Assembly: GCF_015223355.1 (NCBI RefSeq)
Contig: NZ_JADFFK010000007.1
Span: 124,001-188,000, forward strand
Reading direction: 5' to 3'
Length of the DNA stretch: 64,000 bases
Source of the DNA: Salipiger mangrovisoli
GTDB taxonomy: Bacteria > Pseudomonadota > Alphaproteobacteria > Rhodobacterales > Rhodobacteraceae
Shown: piece by piece, positions 44,100 to 52,768 of the stretch
How the letters are laid out: each line of letters begins with the position of its first letter
Position numbering within the stretch: the first letter of the stretch is position 1
Translations under genes and position numbers: made by a program
Notes under the pieces: generated by a model
The model's input: the letters and a program-made list of their open reading frames with translations, nothing else
What the model was told of the DNA's origin: nothing
Database searches by the model: none

Positions 44100-45392
44100 A
44101 TGAAGACGTTGACCAGACTGGCGGGGGCCGCGGCGCTGGGTGCGCTGCTCGCCGGAGGCGCCATGGCCGAGGGGCTCTACGCGCCGAACCTCGCCTACCG
44201 CACGGGTCCCTTTGCCGCCACCGGCATCCCGCTGATGAACGGGCAGAAGGACTACATGGAGCTGATGAACGCCCGTGACGGCGGCATCGGCGGCATCGCC
44301 ATCGACTTCGACGAGTGCGAGACCGGCTATTCCACCGAGAAGGGCGTCGAGTGCTACGAGAAGACCAAGGGCAAGGCGATCGTGACCCAGCCCTGGTCCA
44401 CCGGCATCACGCTGCAGGTGCTGCCGAAGACCAACGTCGACGAGATCCCGATCCTCGCGCCCGGCTACGGCTTCTCGCCGATGGCCGACGGCAAGGTGTT
44501 CCAATGGGCGTTCAACACGCCGCTGAGCTACTGGGACGGGGCTTCGATCCTGATCAAGTACCTGGGCGCGCAGGGCGATCTGAAGGGCAAGAAGATCGCC
44601 TTCCTGCACCTCGACCACCCGTTCGGCAAGGAGCCGCTGCCCTATCTCGAGGCGGCCGCCGAGGCGCAGGGCTTCGAACTGCTGCCGATCCCGGTCGGTC
44701 TCAAGGAGATGCAGAACCAGTCGGCGCAATGGCTGCAGATCCGCCGCGAGCGGCCCGACAACGTGATCATGTGGGGCTGGGGCGCGATGAACGCCGGCGC
44801 CATCACCGAGGCGGTGAAGACCAAGTACCCGATGGAAAACATGCTGGGTGTCTGGTGGGCCGGTCATGATGCCGACCTCAAGATCGTCGGCGAGGCCGGC
44901 AAGGGTTACAAATCGGTGAGCTGGTCCTTCCCCAACCCCGAGGCGCCGATCATGGCCGACCTGCAGAAATACGTGGTCGAGCCGGGCAAGACGCAGAGCA
45001 ACGCGGAAGAGATGTCGGGTGTCTTCTACTCGCGCGGCCTCGTCATCTCGATGATCCTCGGCGAGGGCATCCGGGTGGCACAGGAGCACGCCGGCAAGCC
45101 CGAGATCACCCCTGCGGACCTGCGCTGGGGGCTCGAGAACCTGAACATCACCGAAGAGCGCCTCGATGAACTCGGGATGACCGGCATGGTGCCGCCCTTC
45201 TCGACGTCCTGCGACAACCACACCGGCCACTCGGGCGGGTGGATCCTCGAATGGGACGGCGAGAAATTCGTCAAGGCGACGGATCTCATCATGCCCGACG
45301 CGGATATGATCGCCCCGCTCGAGACGAAGGCGGCGATGGAATACGCCGATGCCAACCAGCCCTGGCCGGTGAACGACGCCTGCGGCGGCTGA
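44100..45392 (+). CDS. livK: ABC transporter substrate-binding protein, LivK/AmiC type
   Basis: A 430-residue periplasmic binding protein of the leucine-binding (Peripla_BP_6) family. The signal peptide is MKTLTRLAGAAALGALLAGG, cleaved near AMA-EGLYAPN (about residue 22). The mature form resembles large ligand binders seen beside acyl-CoA ligases, with DFDECETGYSTEKGVECYEK and a Cys-containing C-terminus (DACGG). The frame is open far upstream, but the ATG at 44100 has GGGAGGAGACAGG and begins the signal. Ligand unknown; an aromatic or fatty acid is plausible from context. Confidence 0.9.
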   Translation: MKTLTRLAGAAALGALLAGGAMAEGLYAPNLAYRTGPFAATGIPLMNGQKDYMELMNARDGGIGGIAIDFDECETGYSTEKGVECYEKTKGKAIVTQPWSTGITLQVLPKTNVDEIPILAPGYGFSPMADGKVFQWAFNTPLSYWDGASILIKYLGAQGDLKGKKIAFLHLDHPFGKEPLPYLEAAAEAQGFELLPIPVGLKEMQNQSAQWLQIRRERPDNVIMWGWGAMNAGAITEAVKTKYPMENMLGVWWAGHDADLKIVGEAGKGYKSVSWSFPNPEAPIMADLQKYVVEPGKTQSNAEEMSGVFYSRGLVISMILGEGIRVAQEHAGKPEITPADLRWGLENLNITEERLDELGMTGMVPPFSTSCDNHTGHSGGWILEWDGEKFVKATDLIMPDADMIAPLETKAAMEYADANQPWPVNDACGG

Positions 45393-45435
45393 CCTGACAT
45401 GCCCGGCGGCGGCGCGGGTGTCGCCGCCGGATTTC

Positions 45436-45457
45436 GCGTATTTGGGAAGAGAAGAAG
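45436..45457 (+). repeat. GTATTT element abutting the livF start codon
   Basis: GCGTATTTGGGAAGAGAAG plus AAG ends immediately before ATG 45458, so its purine-rich tail serves as, or replaces, the ribosome-binding site. Confidence 0.6.
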
Positions 45458-46312
45458 ATGCTGGACGGAGTGCGACCGGACGAGACCTCTGCCCGCGACG
45501 GCGCGGCGCGCGAGACCCTGCTCGAGGTCAACAATATCGAGGTCATCTACAACCACGTGATCCTCGTGCTGAAGGGGGTCTCGCTCTCGGTGCCGCGCGG
45601 CGGGATCACTGCGCTTCTGGGTGGCAACGGCGCGGGCAAGACCACGACACTGAAGGCGATCTCGAACCTGCTGCACTCCGAGCGCGGCGAGGTGACCAAG
45701 GGAACGATCTCGTATCGCGGTGAGCGGGTGCAGGACCTCGATCCGGCGGCGCTGGTCAAGCGCGGGGTGATCCAGGTGATGGAGGGGCGGCACTGCTTCG
45801 AGCACCTGACGGTGGAAGAGAACCTGATGACCGGGGCCTTCACGCGGCGCGACGGGAAAGCCGCCGTGCTGCGCGATCTCGAGATGGTCTACGAATATTT
45901 CCCGCGGCTGAAGGAGCGGCGGAAGTCGCAGGCCGGCTACACCTCGGGCGGCGAGCAGCAGATGTGCGCCATCGGCCGGGCGCTGATGTCGCGGCCCGAG
46001 ATGGTGCTGCTGGACGAGCCTTCGATGGGGCTGGCGCCGCAGCTGGTGGAGCAGATCTTCGAGATCGTGAAGGCGGTGAACGAGGGCGAGGGTGTCTCGT
46101 TCCTGCTGGCCGAACAGAACACCAACGTCGCGCTGCGCTACGCGCATTACGGCTACATCCTCGAGAACGGCCGGGTGGTGATGGACGGGCCCGCGCAGGC
46201 GCTGCGCGAGAACCCGGACGTGAAGGAATTCTACCTCGGCATGTCCGACGAGGGCCGGAAATCTTTCCGCGACGTGCGCTCCTACCGCCGCCGCAAGCGG
46301 TGGCTGGCGTGA
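45458..46312 (+). CDS. livF: ABC transporter ATPase, LivF type
   Basis: A 284-residue ATPase of the LivF class. Walker A is GGNGAGKTT (55-63), signature YTSGGEQQMCAIGRAL, Walker B MVLLDEPSMGLAP. It pairs with LivG to power the LivHM permease. The start codon lies directly behind a GTATTT element whose GAGAAGAAG tail is the only purine-rich stretch, so ATG 45458 may be mis-set; the conserved domain starts near residue 20 (ETLLEVNNIEVIYN). The gene ends with its stop immediately before the thpR start. Confidence 0.9.
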   Translation: MLDGVRPDETSARDGAARETLLEVNNIEVIYNHVILVLKGVSLSVPRGGITALLGGNGAGKTTTLKAISNLLHSERGEVTKGTISYRGERVQDLDPAALVKRGVIQVMEGRHCFEHLTVEENLMTGAFTRRDGKAAVLRDLEMVYEYFPRLKERRKSQAGYTSGGEQQMCAIGRALMSRPEMVLLDEPSMGLAPQLVEQIFEIVKAVNEGEGVSFLLAEQNTNVALRYAHYGYILENGRVVMDGPAQALRENPDVKEFYLGMSDEGRKSFRDVRSYRRRKRWLA

Positions 46313-46888
46313 ATGCGCGCCTTCCTTGCTCTGCCGCTGCCCGAGCCGCTGATCCCGCCTCTGCTGGCGGTGCAGGAGGCCGTGCCGGTGGGGCGGGCGG
46401 TGCCCGAGGAGAACCTGCATGTGACGCTGGCCTTCCTCGGCGACGTCGAGGATGCCGAGCTGCAGGAGTTGCACCTCGAGCTGGAGGGGCGGGCGCTGCC
46501 GGGCTGCTGGCTGCGGGTGTCGGGGCTGGAGAGTTTCGGCGGGCGCGCGCCCAGGTTGCTGGCGGCAGAGATCGCGCCCGATCCGGGTCTTGCGGCGCTG
46601 CAACTGCGCGTGCAGCAGGCCTGCCGCGCAGCGGGGGTTGCGCTCGAGCGGCGGCGGTTCCGGCCGCATGTGACCTTGATGCGCTTCGGCGCAGGGCTGC
46701 GCGGCGAGGCGTTGGCGCGGTTTGACCGCGCGGTGGCGGGGCAGGTTGCGCTGACCACCGGGGCGGCGGCGGCGGCGGAGCTGCGGCTCGTCGCCTCGAC
46801 GCTGACCCCCGAGGGGGCGCTTTACGAGACATTGGCAGCCTATGCGCTGCCGCACCCGCCCGGCGATGCCGGGGCCGGGGAGGGTTAG
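46313..46888 (+). CDS. thpR: RNA 2',3'-cyclic phosphodiesterase
   Basis: A 191-residue 2H phosphoesterase. The two H-x-T-x motifs are HVTL (about residues 40-43, NLHVTLAFLGDV) and HVTL again (about 122-125, RPHVTLMRFG). The N-terminus MRAFLALPLPEPL is family-typical. It opens 2',3'-cyclic RNA ends. Its start abuts the livF stop directly, so it is cotranscribed with the transporter, probably by chance of gene order rather than function. Confidence 0.9.
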   Translation: MRAFLALPLPEPLIPPLLAVQEAVPVGRAVPEENLHVTLAFLGDVEDAELQELHLELEGRALPGCWLRVSGLESFGGRAPRLLAAEIAPDPGLAALQLRVQQACRAAGVALERRRFRPHVTLMRFGAGLRGEALARFDRAVAGQVALTTGAAAAAELRLVASTLTPEGALYETLAAYALPHPPGDAGAGEG

Positions 46889-46914
46889 GACTGGGCTGAA
46901 GAAGGGAGGCTCGG

Positions 46915-48147
46915 ATGAGCAGCTACTACGACGATCTCGAGACCCGCAGCGCGGCGGAGCGCGCATCGGCGCTGGCCGGGGCGCTGCCGGGGCAGGTCGC
47001 CCGCGCGCAGGCGCTGCCGGGCTACGCGGAGCTTCTCGCGGGGGTGGATGCGGCGCGCGTCACGACGCGCGAGGCACTGGCGGCGCTGCCGGTGCTGCGC
47101 AAGTCCGAGCTTGGCGCGGCGCAGAAGCGCGCGGCGCCCTTCGGCGGCTTTACCAGCCGGCCCGCCGCCGGGTTTGCCCATATCTTCCAGTCGCCCGGGC
47201 CGATCTACGAGCCGGGTGGGAGCGAGCGCGACTGGTGGCGGCTGGGGCGTTTCCTGCATGCAGCAGGCATCGGTGCGGGCGACATCGTGCAGAACTGCTT
47301 CGGCTATCACCTGACACCCGCCGGGATGATCTTCGAGAGCGGCGCGCGGGCGGTGGGGGCGGCGGTGCTGCCCGCCGGCACCGGCCAGACCGAGCTGCAG
47401 GTGCAGGCGGCGGCGGACATCGGTGTGACCGCCTATGCCGGGACGCCCGATTACCTGAAGATCATCCTCGACAGGGCCGAGGCCATGGGGGTGGAACTGG
47501 CGATCCGCAAGGCGGCGGTCTCGGGCGGGGCGCTGTTCCCGTCGCTGCGGGAGTTCTACGCCGAGCGAGGGATCGCCTGCCTGCAGTGCTATGCCACCGC
47601 CGACCTGGGGCTCATCGCCTATGAGACGCCGAGCATGGAGGGGATGATCGTCGACGAGCGGGTGATCGTCGAGATCGTCACGCCCGGCACCGGCGATCCG
47701 GTGGCCGAAGGCGAGGTCGGCGAGGTGGTGGTGACCACGCTCAACCCCGACTACCCGCTGATCCGTTTCGCCACCGGTGACATGTCTGCCGTGTTGCCGG
47801 GTGTCAGCCCCTGCGGACGGTCGAACATGCGCATCAAGGGCTGGATGGGCCGTGCCGACCAGACGACCAAGATCAAGGGCATGTTCGTGCGCCCCGAGCA
47901 GGTGGCGGCGCTGGTGGCGCGCCATGCCGAGATCGGCCGGGCCCGCGTGGTGGCCAGCCGCGAGGGCGAGATGGACGTGATGACCGTGCGGATCGAGACC
48001 TCGGGGCAGGGCGAGGCCCCCGATGCCGGGGCCTTCGAGGCGAGCGTGGCGGAACTGCTGAAGCTCAAGGGCAAGGTCGAACTTGTGCCGCCCGGCGGGC
48101 TGCCACGCGACGGCGTGGTGATCGAGGATGCGCGCAGCTACGAGTGA
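46915..48147 (+). CDS. PaaK-like AMP-forming CoA ligase
   Basis: A 410-residue phenylacetate-CoA ligase-like enzyme. The N-terminal half has TSRPAAGFAHIFQSPGPIYE in place of the usual S/T/G-rich phosphate loop (S-S-G-T-T-G-x-P), so the nucleotide site is atypical. The later motifs CYATADLGLIAYE, RFATGDMS and the C-terminal KGMFVRPEQV are intact. It may activate an aromatic or other acid, or have lost strict ATP use. It closes the Liv operon, which thus begins and ends with adenylate-forming enzymes. GAAGGGAGGC precedes the ATG. Confidence 0.85.
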   Translation: MSSYYDDLETRSAAERASALAGALPGQVARAQALPGYAELLAGVDAARVTTREALAALPVLRKSELGAAQKRAAPFGGFTSRPAAGFAHIFQSPGPIYEPGGSERDWWRLGRFLHAAGIGAGDIVQNCFGYHLTPAGMIFESGARAVGAAVLPAGTGQTELQVQAAADIGVTAYAGTPDYLKIILDRAEAMGVELAIRKAAVSGGALFPSLREFYAERGIACLQCYATADLGLIAYETPSMEGMIVDERVIVEIVTPGTGDPVAEGEVGEVVVTTLNPDYPLIRFATGDMSAVLPGVSPCGRSNMRIKGWMGRADQTTKIKGMFVRPEQVAALVARHAEIGRARVVASREGEMDVMTVRIETSGQGEAPDAGAFEASVAELLKLKGKVELVPPGGLPRDGVVIEDARSYE

Positions 48148-48171
48148 GGGGTCAAGGCATCACGATGTGCG

Positions 48172-48199
48172 GTGCAAAATGCTTTGAAGGACTTTGCAC
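48172..48199. terminator. Bidirectional hairpin between convergent genes
   Basis: GTGCAAA (48172-48178) pairs with TTTGCAC (48193-48199) over a 14-base loop. The A- and T-rich stem flanks give weak U-tracts both ways. It sits between the stops of the ligase (48147) and the methyltransferase (48200). Confidence 0.4.
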
Positions 48200-49393
48200 T
48201 CAGCGCAGCAGCGACGAGTAAAGCAGCAGGCCCCAGGGCTCCAGCGCCTTGTGGACCTGCGCCCAGCCGGTGCCGAAGGTGATCGGGTCGATGCTGGCAG
48301 ACTGTGCGATTTCGGTCAGGCTGCGGCGGCCGTCGATCCCCGCGAGCAGCGGCGCGGTGCCCTTGGGCAGCACCAGCGTGGCCTCGGCCCCGGCCATCTT
48401 CACCGGCAGCGGACGTCCCTGCGCCACGGCCGTCGCCAGCGCTGCGCGCTGCACGCCCCGCAGGTGGGGGATCAGCTTGCGGTCCGTGGGCGCGGCCCTG
48501 GTGGGTTCCGCCTCGGCGGGCACGGCATAGGCGGTGTGCATGCGGATCGTGCCGCGCAGCTTCTCGGCAATGGCCATCTGGGTGGCGGGGTCCATGCGCT
48601 CGGGCACCTCGGTGAGCTGCGCCAGATCGTAAAGCGCGGGAGTGGTGAAACCTGCGAGACGCCAGCCGGCCCGGTCCAGGGTGGCGAGCAGCTCGGGCAC
48701 CGTGTAGCTGCGGTCCTGCCCGTGCAGCAGGAGGTCGTAGAAGCCCGCATCAGAGGCGTGGTGATCGCCGAGGTTGCGGTTGGCGGCGAAGGGATGCCCC
48801 GCGGGCAGTTCGGCGACGAGGCGCTGCGCGCGGGCCAGCCGCTCCTGCGGTGGCAGCCCGTCGAAGAGCGCGCCGAAGGCCTCCTGCAGCGGGTAGACGC
48901 CCGACCGGCCATAGGGCGCGTAGACCATGAAACCGAGCCCGCCTCCGGCGGCGAGCGCGGCGCGCAGGGCGCTGAAACCGGCCTCGGGCTCGGGCAGGTG
49001 ATGCAGCACGCCGCAGCAGTCGATGTAGTCGAAGCTGCCGAAGACGGGCGCGTCCAGCAGGCTGGCGGTGTGGAAGGTGATGCCGGTGAGACCGCGCACC
49101 TTGGCGCGTTCCTCGGCCACGGCGCGCGAGGCGGTGGAGAGGTCGAGATAGGTGATTTCGTAGGGCCGTTTCGCGGCGGTGAGCAGCGTGGCGAGCTGGA
49201 TCAGCCCGTCACCGGTGCCGCCCCCGGCGACCAGCACGCGCAGCGGCCGTGTCCAGTCGCGCGCGCCGCGCCAGAGCCAGTGGTCCATTTCCAACGGATG
49301 CGAGGGCGAGCCGGTGATCAGCCGGGTCTTTTCGTCCTTCGGGTCGCGCGCGGGGTAGGGGTAGCTTTCGTACTGCTCTTTGACCGTGACCAT
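48200..49393 (-). CDS. Class I SAM-dependent methyltransferase
   Basis: A 397-residue protein with a Rossmann methyltransferase domain in the first half. Motif I is VLVAGGGTGDGLIQLA (about residues 45-60), with D at the end of strand 2 (EITYLDLSTASRAVAEE), motif III region FDYIDCCGVLHHLPEP and VYAPYG. The C-terminal 150 residues form a second, unrecognised domain with EATLVLPKGTAPLLAGIDG, perhaps a winged-helix-like tail. The start KEQYESYPYPARDPKDE is a pattern seen in methyltransferases acting on small molecules or proteins. ATG 49393 follows GGAGAGGGAG. Substrate unknown. Confidence 0.83.
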   Translation of the reverse strand: MVTVKEQYESYPYPARDPKDEKTRLITGSPSHPLEMDHWLWRGARDWTRPLRVLVAGGGTGDGLIQLATLLTAAKRPYEITYLDLSTASRAVAEERAKVRGLTGITFHTASLLDAPVFGSFDYIDCCGVLHHLPEPEAGFSALRAALAAGGGLGFMVYAPYGRSGVYPLQEAFGALFDGLPPQERLARAQRLVAELPAGHPFAANRNLGDHHASDAGFYDLLLHGQDRSYTVPELLATLDRAGWRLAGFTTPALYDLAQLTEVPERMDPATQMAIAEKLRGTIRMHTAYAVPAEAEPTRAAPTDRKLIPHLRGVQRAALATAVAQGRPLPVKMAGAEATLVLPKGTAPLLAGIDGRRSLTEIAQSASIDPITFGTGWAQVHKALEPWGLLLYSSLLR

Positions 49394-49448
49394 GCGCGCT
49401 CCCTCTCCTGCGGGAACTTGTGGCATGGCATCGCTGAAAGGCCAAGGC

Positions 49449-49751
49449 TTATCGAGACTTGCGGGCGATCTCGAGCTTCGTTTCGAGCAGCGACATGTCT
49501 TGGATGAGACGGCGGCGCTGATCGCGGTCAGCGGTCTCGCGCAGCGCGTCGCGCAGGGCCGAAAGCTCGCGCGAGAGCGCCACTGCCTGCGGCACGGCGC
49601 CGTTGTCCCTGAGGATGCGTGTCAGCACGGCGTTTTCCGGATCGTCGCAGTCGGGCAGCCGTTGCCCAGCGCCGGGCAGGTTGTCAAAGGCCCCCTCGGC
49701 CTCGGCCTTGGCGATACGGGCGTTGATCAGGTCAATGAGCGGGTGATCCAT
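49449..49751 (-). CDS. DUF1992 (DnaJ-like C28) domain protein
   Basis: A 100-residue protein made of one DUF1992 domain: LINARIAKAEAEGAFDNLPGAG (about residues 8-29) and RILRDNGAVPQAVALSREL are the family core, the latter carrying the N-G-x-x-P motif. The C-terminal half is a charged helix. The function is unknown, although the domain is widespread and related to the human DNAJC28 tail. ATG 49751 begins at the domain; the longer upstream frame is not conserved. It ends 56 bases before the methyltransferase start, so they may form a unit. Confidence 0.8.
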   Translation of the reverse strand: MDHPLIDLINARIAKAEAEGAFDNLPGAGQRLPDCDDPENAVLTRILRDNGAVPQAVALSRELSALRDALRETADRDQRRRLIQDMSLLETKLEIARKSR

Positions 49752-50113
49752 GGCGATGCCGTGTTTGTGGGGAACGGGCCGAGCATAGCGCGGCACCGGC
49801 CGTGGCAAAAGGGGGCGCTGCCCAACAGATATCTGCCGCGCCCGCTTTTGGAGTGGCAGGGCCGTCGCCCGTGACGGCTCGGAAACCGTCCGCGACCTTG
49901 CTGTCCTTTTGTCAGACCTTGATCGCATGCGCGGCGGCGACCGCATCTTCGAGACCCACAGTCGAAGTGCCCGCCGTGACGTCCATCTTTGCAGGAATGA
50001 TCGAAGCCGGAGCCATGCGGATGCGACGGCCCACCGTCAAGTCTCTGCCACCTTTGGTCCAACGCATGGATAGGGTTCCTCCCGCCTTCTACGAAGTCCC
50101 CGTAAAAGACCGC
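49752..50113. other. Intergenic stretch; only a doubtful 51-codon frame
   Basis: This 362-base gap holds no clear gene. On the minus strand 50067-49912 is an open frame of 51 residues starting MRWTKGGRDLTVGRR, with no recognised match; it may be a decayed remnant. The right end is the promoter of the large catabolic operon. Confidence 0.3.
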
Positions 50114-50162
50114 TTGACAGAAATTGGAACGTTCCATTAGATCGTTCCAATGGAACGTTCCA
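50114..50162 (+). promoter_or_regulatory. Promoter with twin LacI-type operators
   Basis: TTGACA (50114-50119), a 17-base spacer and TTAGAT (50137-50142). The palindrome TGGAACGTTCCA occurs twice, at 50125-50136 (between -35 and -10) and 50151-50162 (over the expected start of transcription). The centre CG is typical of LacI-family operators. A third symmetric overlap, CGTTCCAATGGAACG (50143-50157), is formed by half-sites of the pair. The LacI gene at 62863 is the likely ligand-sensing repressor. Confidence 0.75.
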
Positions 50163-50195
50163 TATCGGGTTGTTCCGAGTCTTGGGAGGACGACA

Positions 50196-51200
50196 GTGGC
50201 TTGGGCATTCGCGGGCGCCAGCACGATTGGCGGCCAGTACATGATCGACGCGGTTCGCGCGCAGACAGAGGGCCGGGTGGACTGGGTCGTCAGCGGGAAT
50301 GCGGACCATGCGGCCGGCTACGCAGGGCGCTACGGCATCGCGAACTGGACGACGGCCCTTGAGGACGCCCTTGCCGATGATGCCGTGACCTCCGTCTACA
50401 TCTCGTCCACCAACGAGAAGCATTTCGGCCAGGCGATGGCGGCGATCGCCGCCGGGAAGCATGTCCTGTGCGAAAAGCCTCTTGCCATGACGGCGGAGGA
50501 AGCTTCGGCGATGGTGGTGGCTGCCCGGGATCGGGGCGTCATTCTGGCAGTCAATCACCACCTGCGCTCTGCCGGCAGCCATCGCGCGATCCGCGCGCTG
50601 ATCGCATCCGGACGCCTGGGCCGCATCCTGTCGCTGCGGGTTTTCCACGCGGTCCATCTGCCCGAGCATCTGCGCGGCTGGCGGCTCGATGATGCGTCCG
50701 CGGGCGGCGGCGTCATCGCGGACCTGACCGTCCACAACGCCGATACGGTCCGGTATCTCGTTGGCGAGGACCCGGTGTCCGTCGTGGCCGAAACGGCATC
50801 CACGGGCATGGGAAAAGGGGTCGAGGACTCGGCCATGTCGGTCTGGACGATGCCTTCCGGCATCATGGTCTTCAGCCACGAGAGCTTCACCCACCCGCAC
50901 AGCGCCTCGGGCATCGAGGTTCACGGCACGGAAGGGTCGGTCATCGCGCGGGGCGTCATGGCCCAGGATCCCGTCGGGGAGATCGAGCTGGTCACCTCGG
51001 CGGGCCGGGAGACGGTGCCGTTCGACAAGTCCGGCCTGTACGAAGCCGTTGTCCGGGATTTCGAGCTGGCAGCCGCCACCGGTGCCGAACCGGCCGCGTC
51101 CGGGGCGGATGGGCTCAAATCACTTCAGGTCGCCATCGCCGTCCGGGAGGCGGCGCGAACCGACAGGCGCCTGGCTGTCACTTACGGAGAAGTTCAATGA
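50196..51200 (+). CDS. Gfo/Idh/MocA family NAD(P)-dependent oxidoreductase
   Basis: A 334-residue dehydrogenase. The N-terminal Rossmann fold has AWAFAGASTIGG (residues 2-13), a variant of G-x-G-x-x-G, and E93-K94-P95 (CEKPLAM) is the family signature whose lysine is catalytic. The C-terminal domain has LRGWRLDDASAGGGVIADLTVHNADTVRYL. It oxidises or reduces a hydroxyl of a sugar, polyol or similar. GTG 50196 is chosen for GGGAGGACGAC upstream. It is the first gene of the LacI-controlled operon and overlaps the CoA-transferase start (ATGA). Confidence 0.9.
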   Translation: MAWAFAGASTIGGQYMIDAVRAQTEGRVDWVVSGNADHAAGYAGRYGIANWTTALEDALADDAVTSVYISSTNEKHFGQAMAAIAAGKHVLCEKPLAMTAEEASAMVVAARDRGVILAVNHHLRSAGSHRAIRALIASGRLGRILSLRVFHAVHLPEHLRGWRLDDASAGGGVIADLTVHNADTVRYLVGEDPVSVVAETASTGMGKGVEDSAMSVWTMPSGIMVFSHESFTHPHSASGIEVHGTEGSVIARGVMAQDPVGEIELVTSAGRETVPFDKSGLYEAVVRDFELAAATGAEPAASGADGLKSLQVAIAVREAARTDRRLAVTYGEVQ

Positions 51201-52768
51201 GCAAGGTTGTGCCCGCGGCGGAAGCGGCTGCCCGAATTCCGGACGGTGCGATCGTCACGGTCTCGTCCTCATCGGCGCTGGGGTGCCCGGACCTGGTCCT
51301 TCAGGCGATCGGCGCGCGGTTCGACGAAAGCGCGCATCCCAGGGACCTGACAACCATCCATCCGATCGCCGCAGGCGACATGTACGGGGTCAAGGGCGTG
51401 GACCACATCGCCAAGGACGGGTTGCTTTCGCGGATCCTCGGCGGCTCGTATCCGTCTGGTCCGTCGTCGAAGCCCATGCCCGAGATCTGGAAGATGATCG
51501 TCGAGAACCGGGTGGCGGCGTACAATGTGCCCTCGGGCATCCTCTTCGACATGAACCGCGAGGCGGCGGCGAACCGTCCCGGCGTGTTGACGAAGGTCGG
51601 CCTGGACACCTTTGTCGATCCCCGGCGCGAAGGCTGCGCGATGAACGAACTTGGTGCTGAAGCACCCATCGTGCAGCGCGTCGAGTTCGGTGGAGAGACC
51701 TGGCTGCATTTCCCGAACCTCGTTCCGAACGTCGCCATCATCCGGGCCACCACGGCCGACGAGTTCGGCAACCTGACCTATGAACACGAGGGCGCCTATC
51801 TTGGCGGCCTCGAGCAGGCGATCTGCGTGCGGAACCACGGCGGGCTGGTCATCGCCCAGGTCAGCCGCGTGACGAAGCGCGGCTCGCTCCGGCCGCATGA
51901 TGTCCGGGTGCCGGGTCATCTGGTCGATCTGGTCGTCGTCGATCCGCATCAGAAGCAGACCTGCGAGACATCTTACGATCCCGCGATCTCGGGGCAGGTC
52001 ATGCGACCCTGGGACAGTTTCAGCCTTGCCGAGCCGGGGGTCGAGAAGGTCATCGCCCGGCGCGCGGCACTCGAGCTGAAGCCGGGCATGTCGGCGAACC
52101 TCGGCTTCGGCATCTCGGCCATGGTGCCGCGCATCCTGCTGGAGGAGGGCCATCCCGACGCCGTCACCTGGGCGATCGAACAGGGCGCGGTCGGCGGCAT
52201 GCCCCTGACGGATTTCGCCTTTGGCTGCGCCTCGAACGCCGACGCCTATGTCCCGTCGCCGCAGCAGTTCATCTACTTCCAGGGCGGCGGCTTCGATGTG
52301 TCGTTCCTGTCCTTCCTGGAGGTCGATGTCGCAGGCAACGTCAACGTCTCGAAGCTGGGCAAGAAGCCCTACCTGACGGCCGGCTGCGGGGGCTTCGTCG
52401 ATATCACGGCAGGGGCAAGGAAGATCGTCTTTTCGGGGTGGTTCGAGGCGGGCGCGAAGGTGGAGCTGCGCGAAGACGGCGTGCACATCGCGGCGCCCGG
52501 CAAGTTCACCAAGATGGTCGAGGCGGTCGAGCACGTGACCTTCTCGGGGGAGCGGGCGCGCGAGCTGGGGCAGGAGATCCTCTATGTCACCGAGCGCTGC
52601 GTCATCCGCCTGACGGCCGAGGGGCTGGTCGCGACCGAGATCATGCCGGGGATCGATCCCGAGCGCGACATCGTCGCGGCCTCGGGCGGGCGGGTCAGCT
52701 TGGCCGCCGATGCCATCACCCTGCCGCTTTCGCTCCTGTCGGATGCGCCGATGGGGTGGGGCCAATGA
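51197..52768 (+). CDS. Class I CoA-transferase, acetate/propionate/acetoacetate type
   Basis: A 523-residue fused alpha/beta family I CoA-transferase. E328 in WAIEQGAVGG is the glutamate that forms the CoA thioester. The oxyanion and CoA-binding region is NLGFGISAMVPRIL, and the N-terminal half holds the first Rossmann domain. Related proteins (Pct, YdiF) move CoA among short acids. Inside a catabolic operon with a crotonase it probably activates the pathway acid without spending ATP. The stop overlaps the crotonase start. Confidence 0.9.
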   Translation: MSKVVPAAEAAARIPDGAIVTVSSSSALGCPDLVLQAIGARFDESAHPRDLTTIHPIAAGDMYGVKGVDHIAKDGLLSRILGGSYPSGPSSKPMPEIWKMIVENRVAAYNVPSGILFDMNREAAANRPGVLTKVGLDTFVDPRREGCAMNELGAEAPIVQRVEFGGETWLHFPNLVPNVAIIRATTADEFGNLTYEHEGAYLGGLEQAICVRNHGGLVIAQVSRVTKRGSLRPHDVRVPGHLVDLVVVDPHQKQTCETSYDPAISGQVMRPWDSFSLAEPGVEKVIARRAALELKPGMSANLGFGISAMVPRILLEEGHPDAVTWAIEQGAVGGMPLTDFAFGCASNADAYVPSPQQFIYFQGGGFDVSFLSFLEVDVAGNVNVSKLGKKPYLTAGCGGFVDITAGARKIVFSGWFEAGAKVELREDGVHIAAPGKFTKMVEAVEHVTFSGERARELGQEILYVTERCVIRLTAEGLVATEIMPGIDPERDIVAASGGRVSLAADAITLPLSLLSDAPMGWGQ

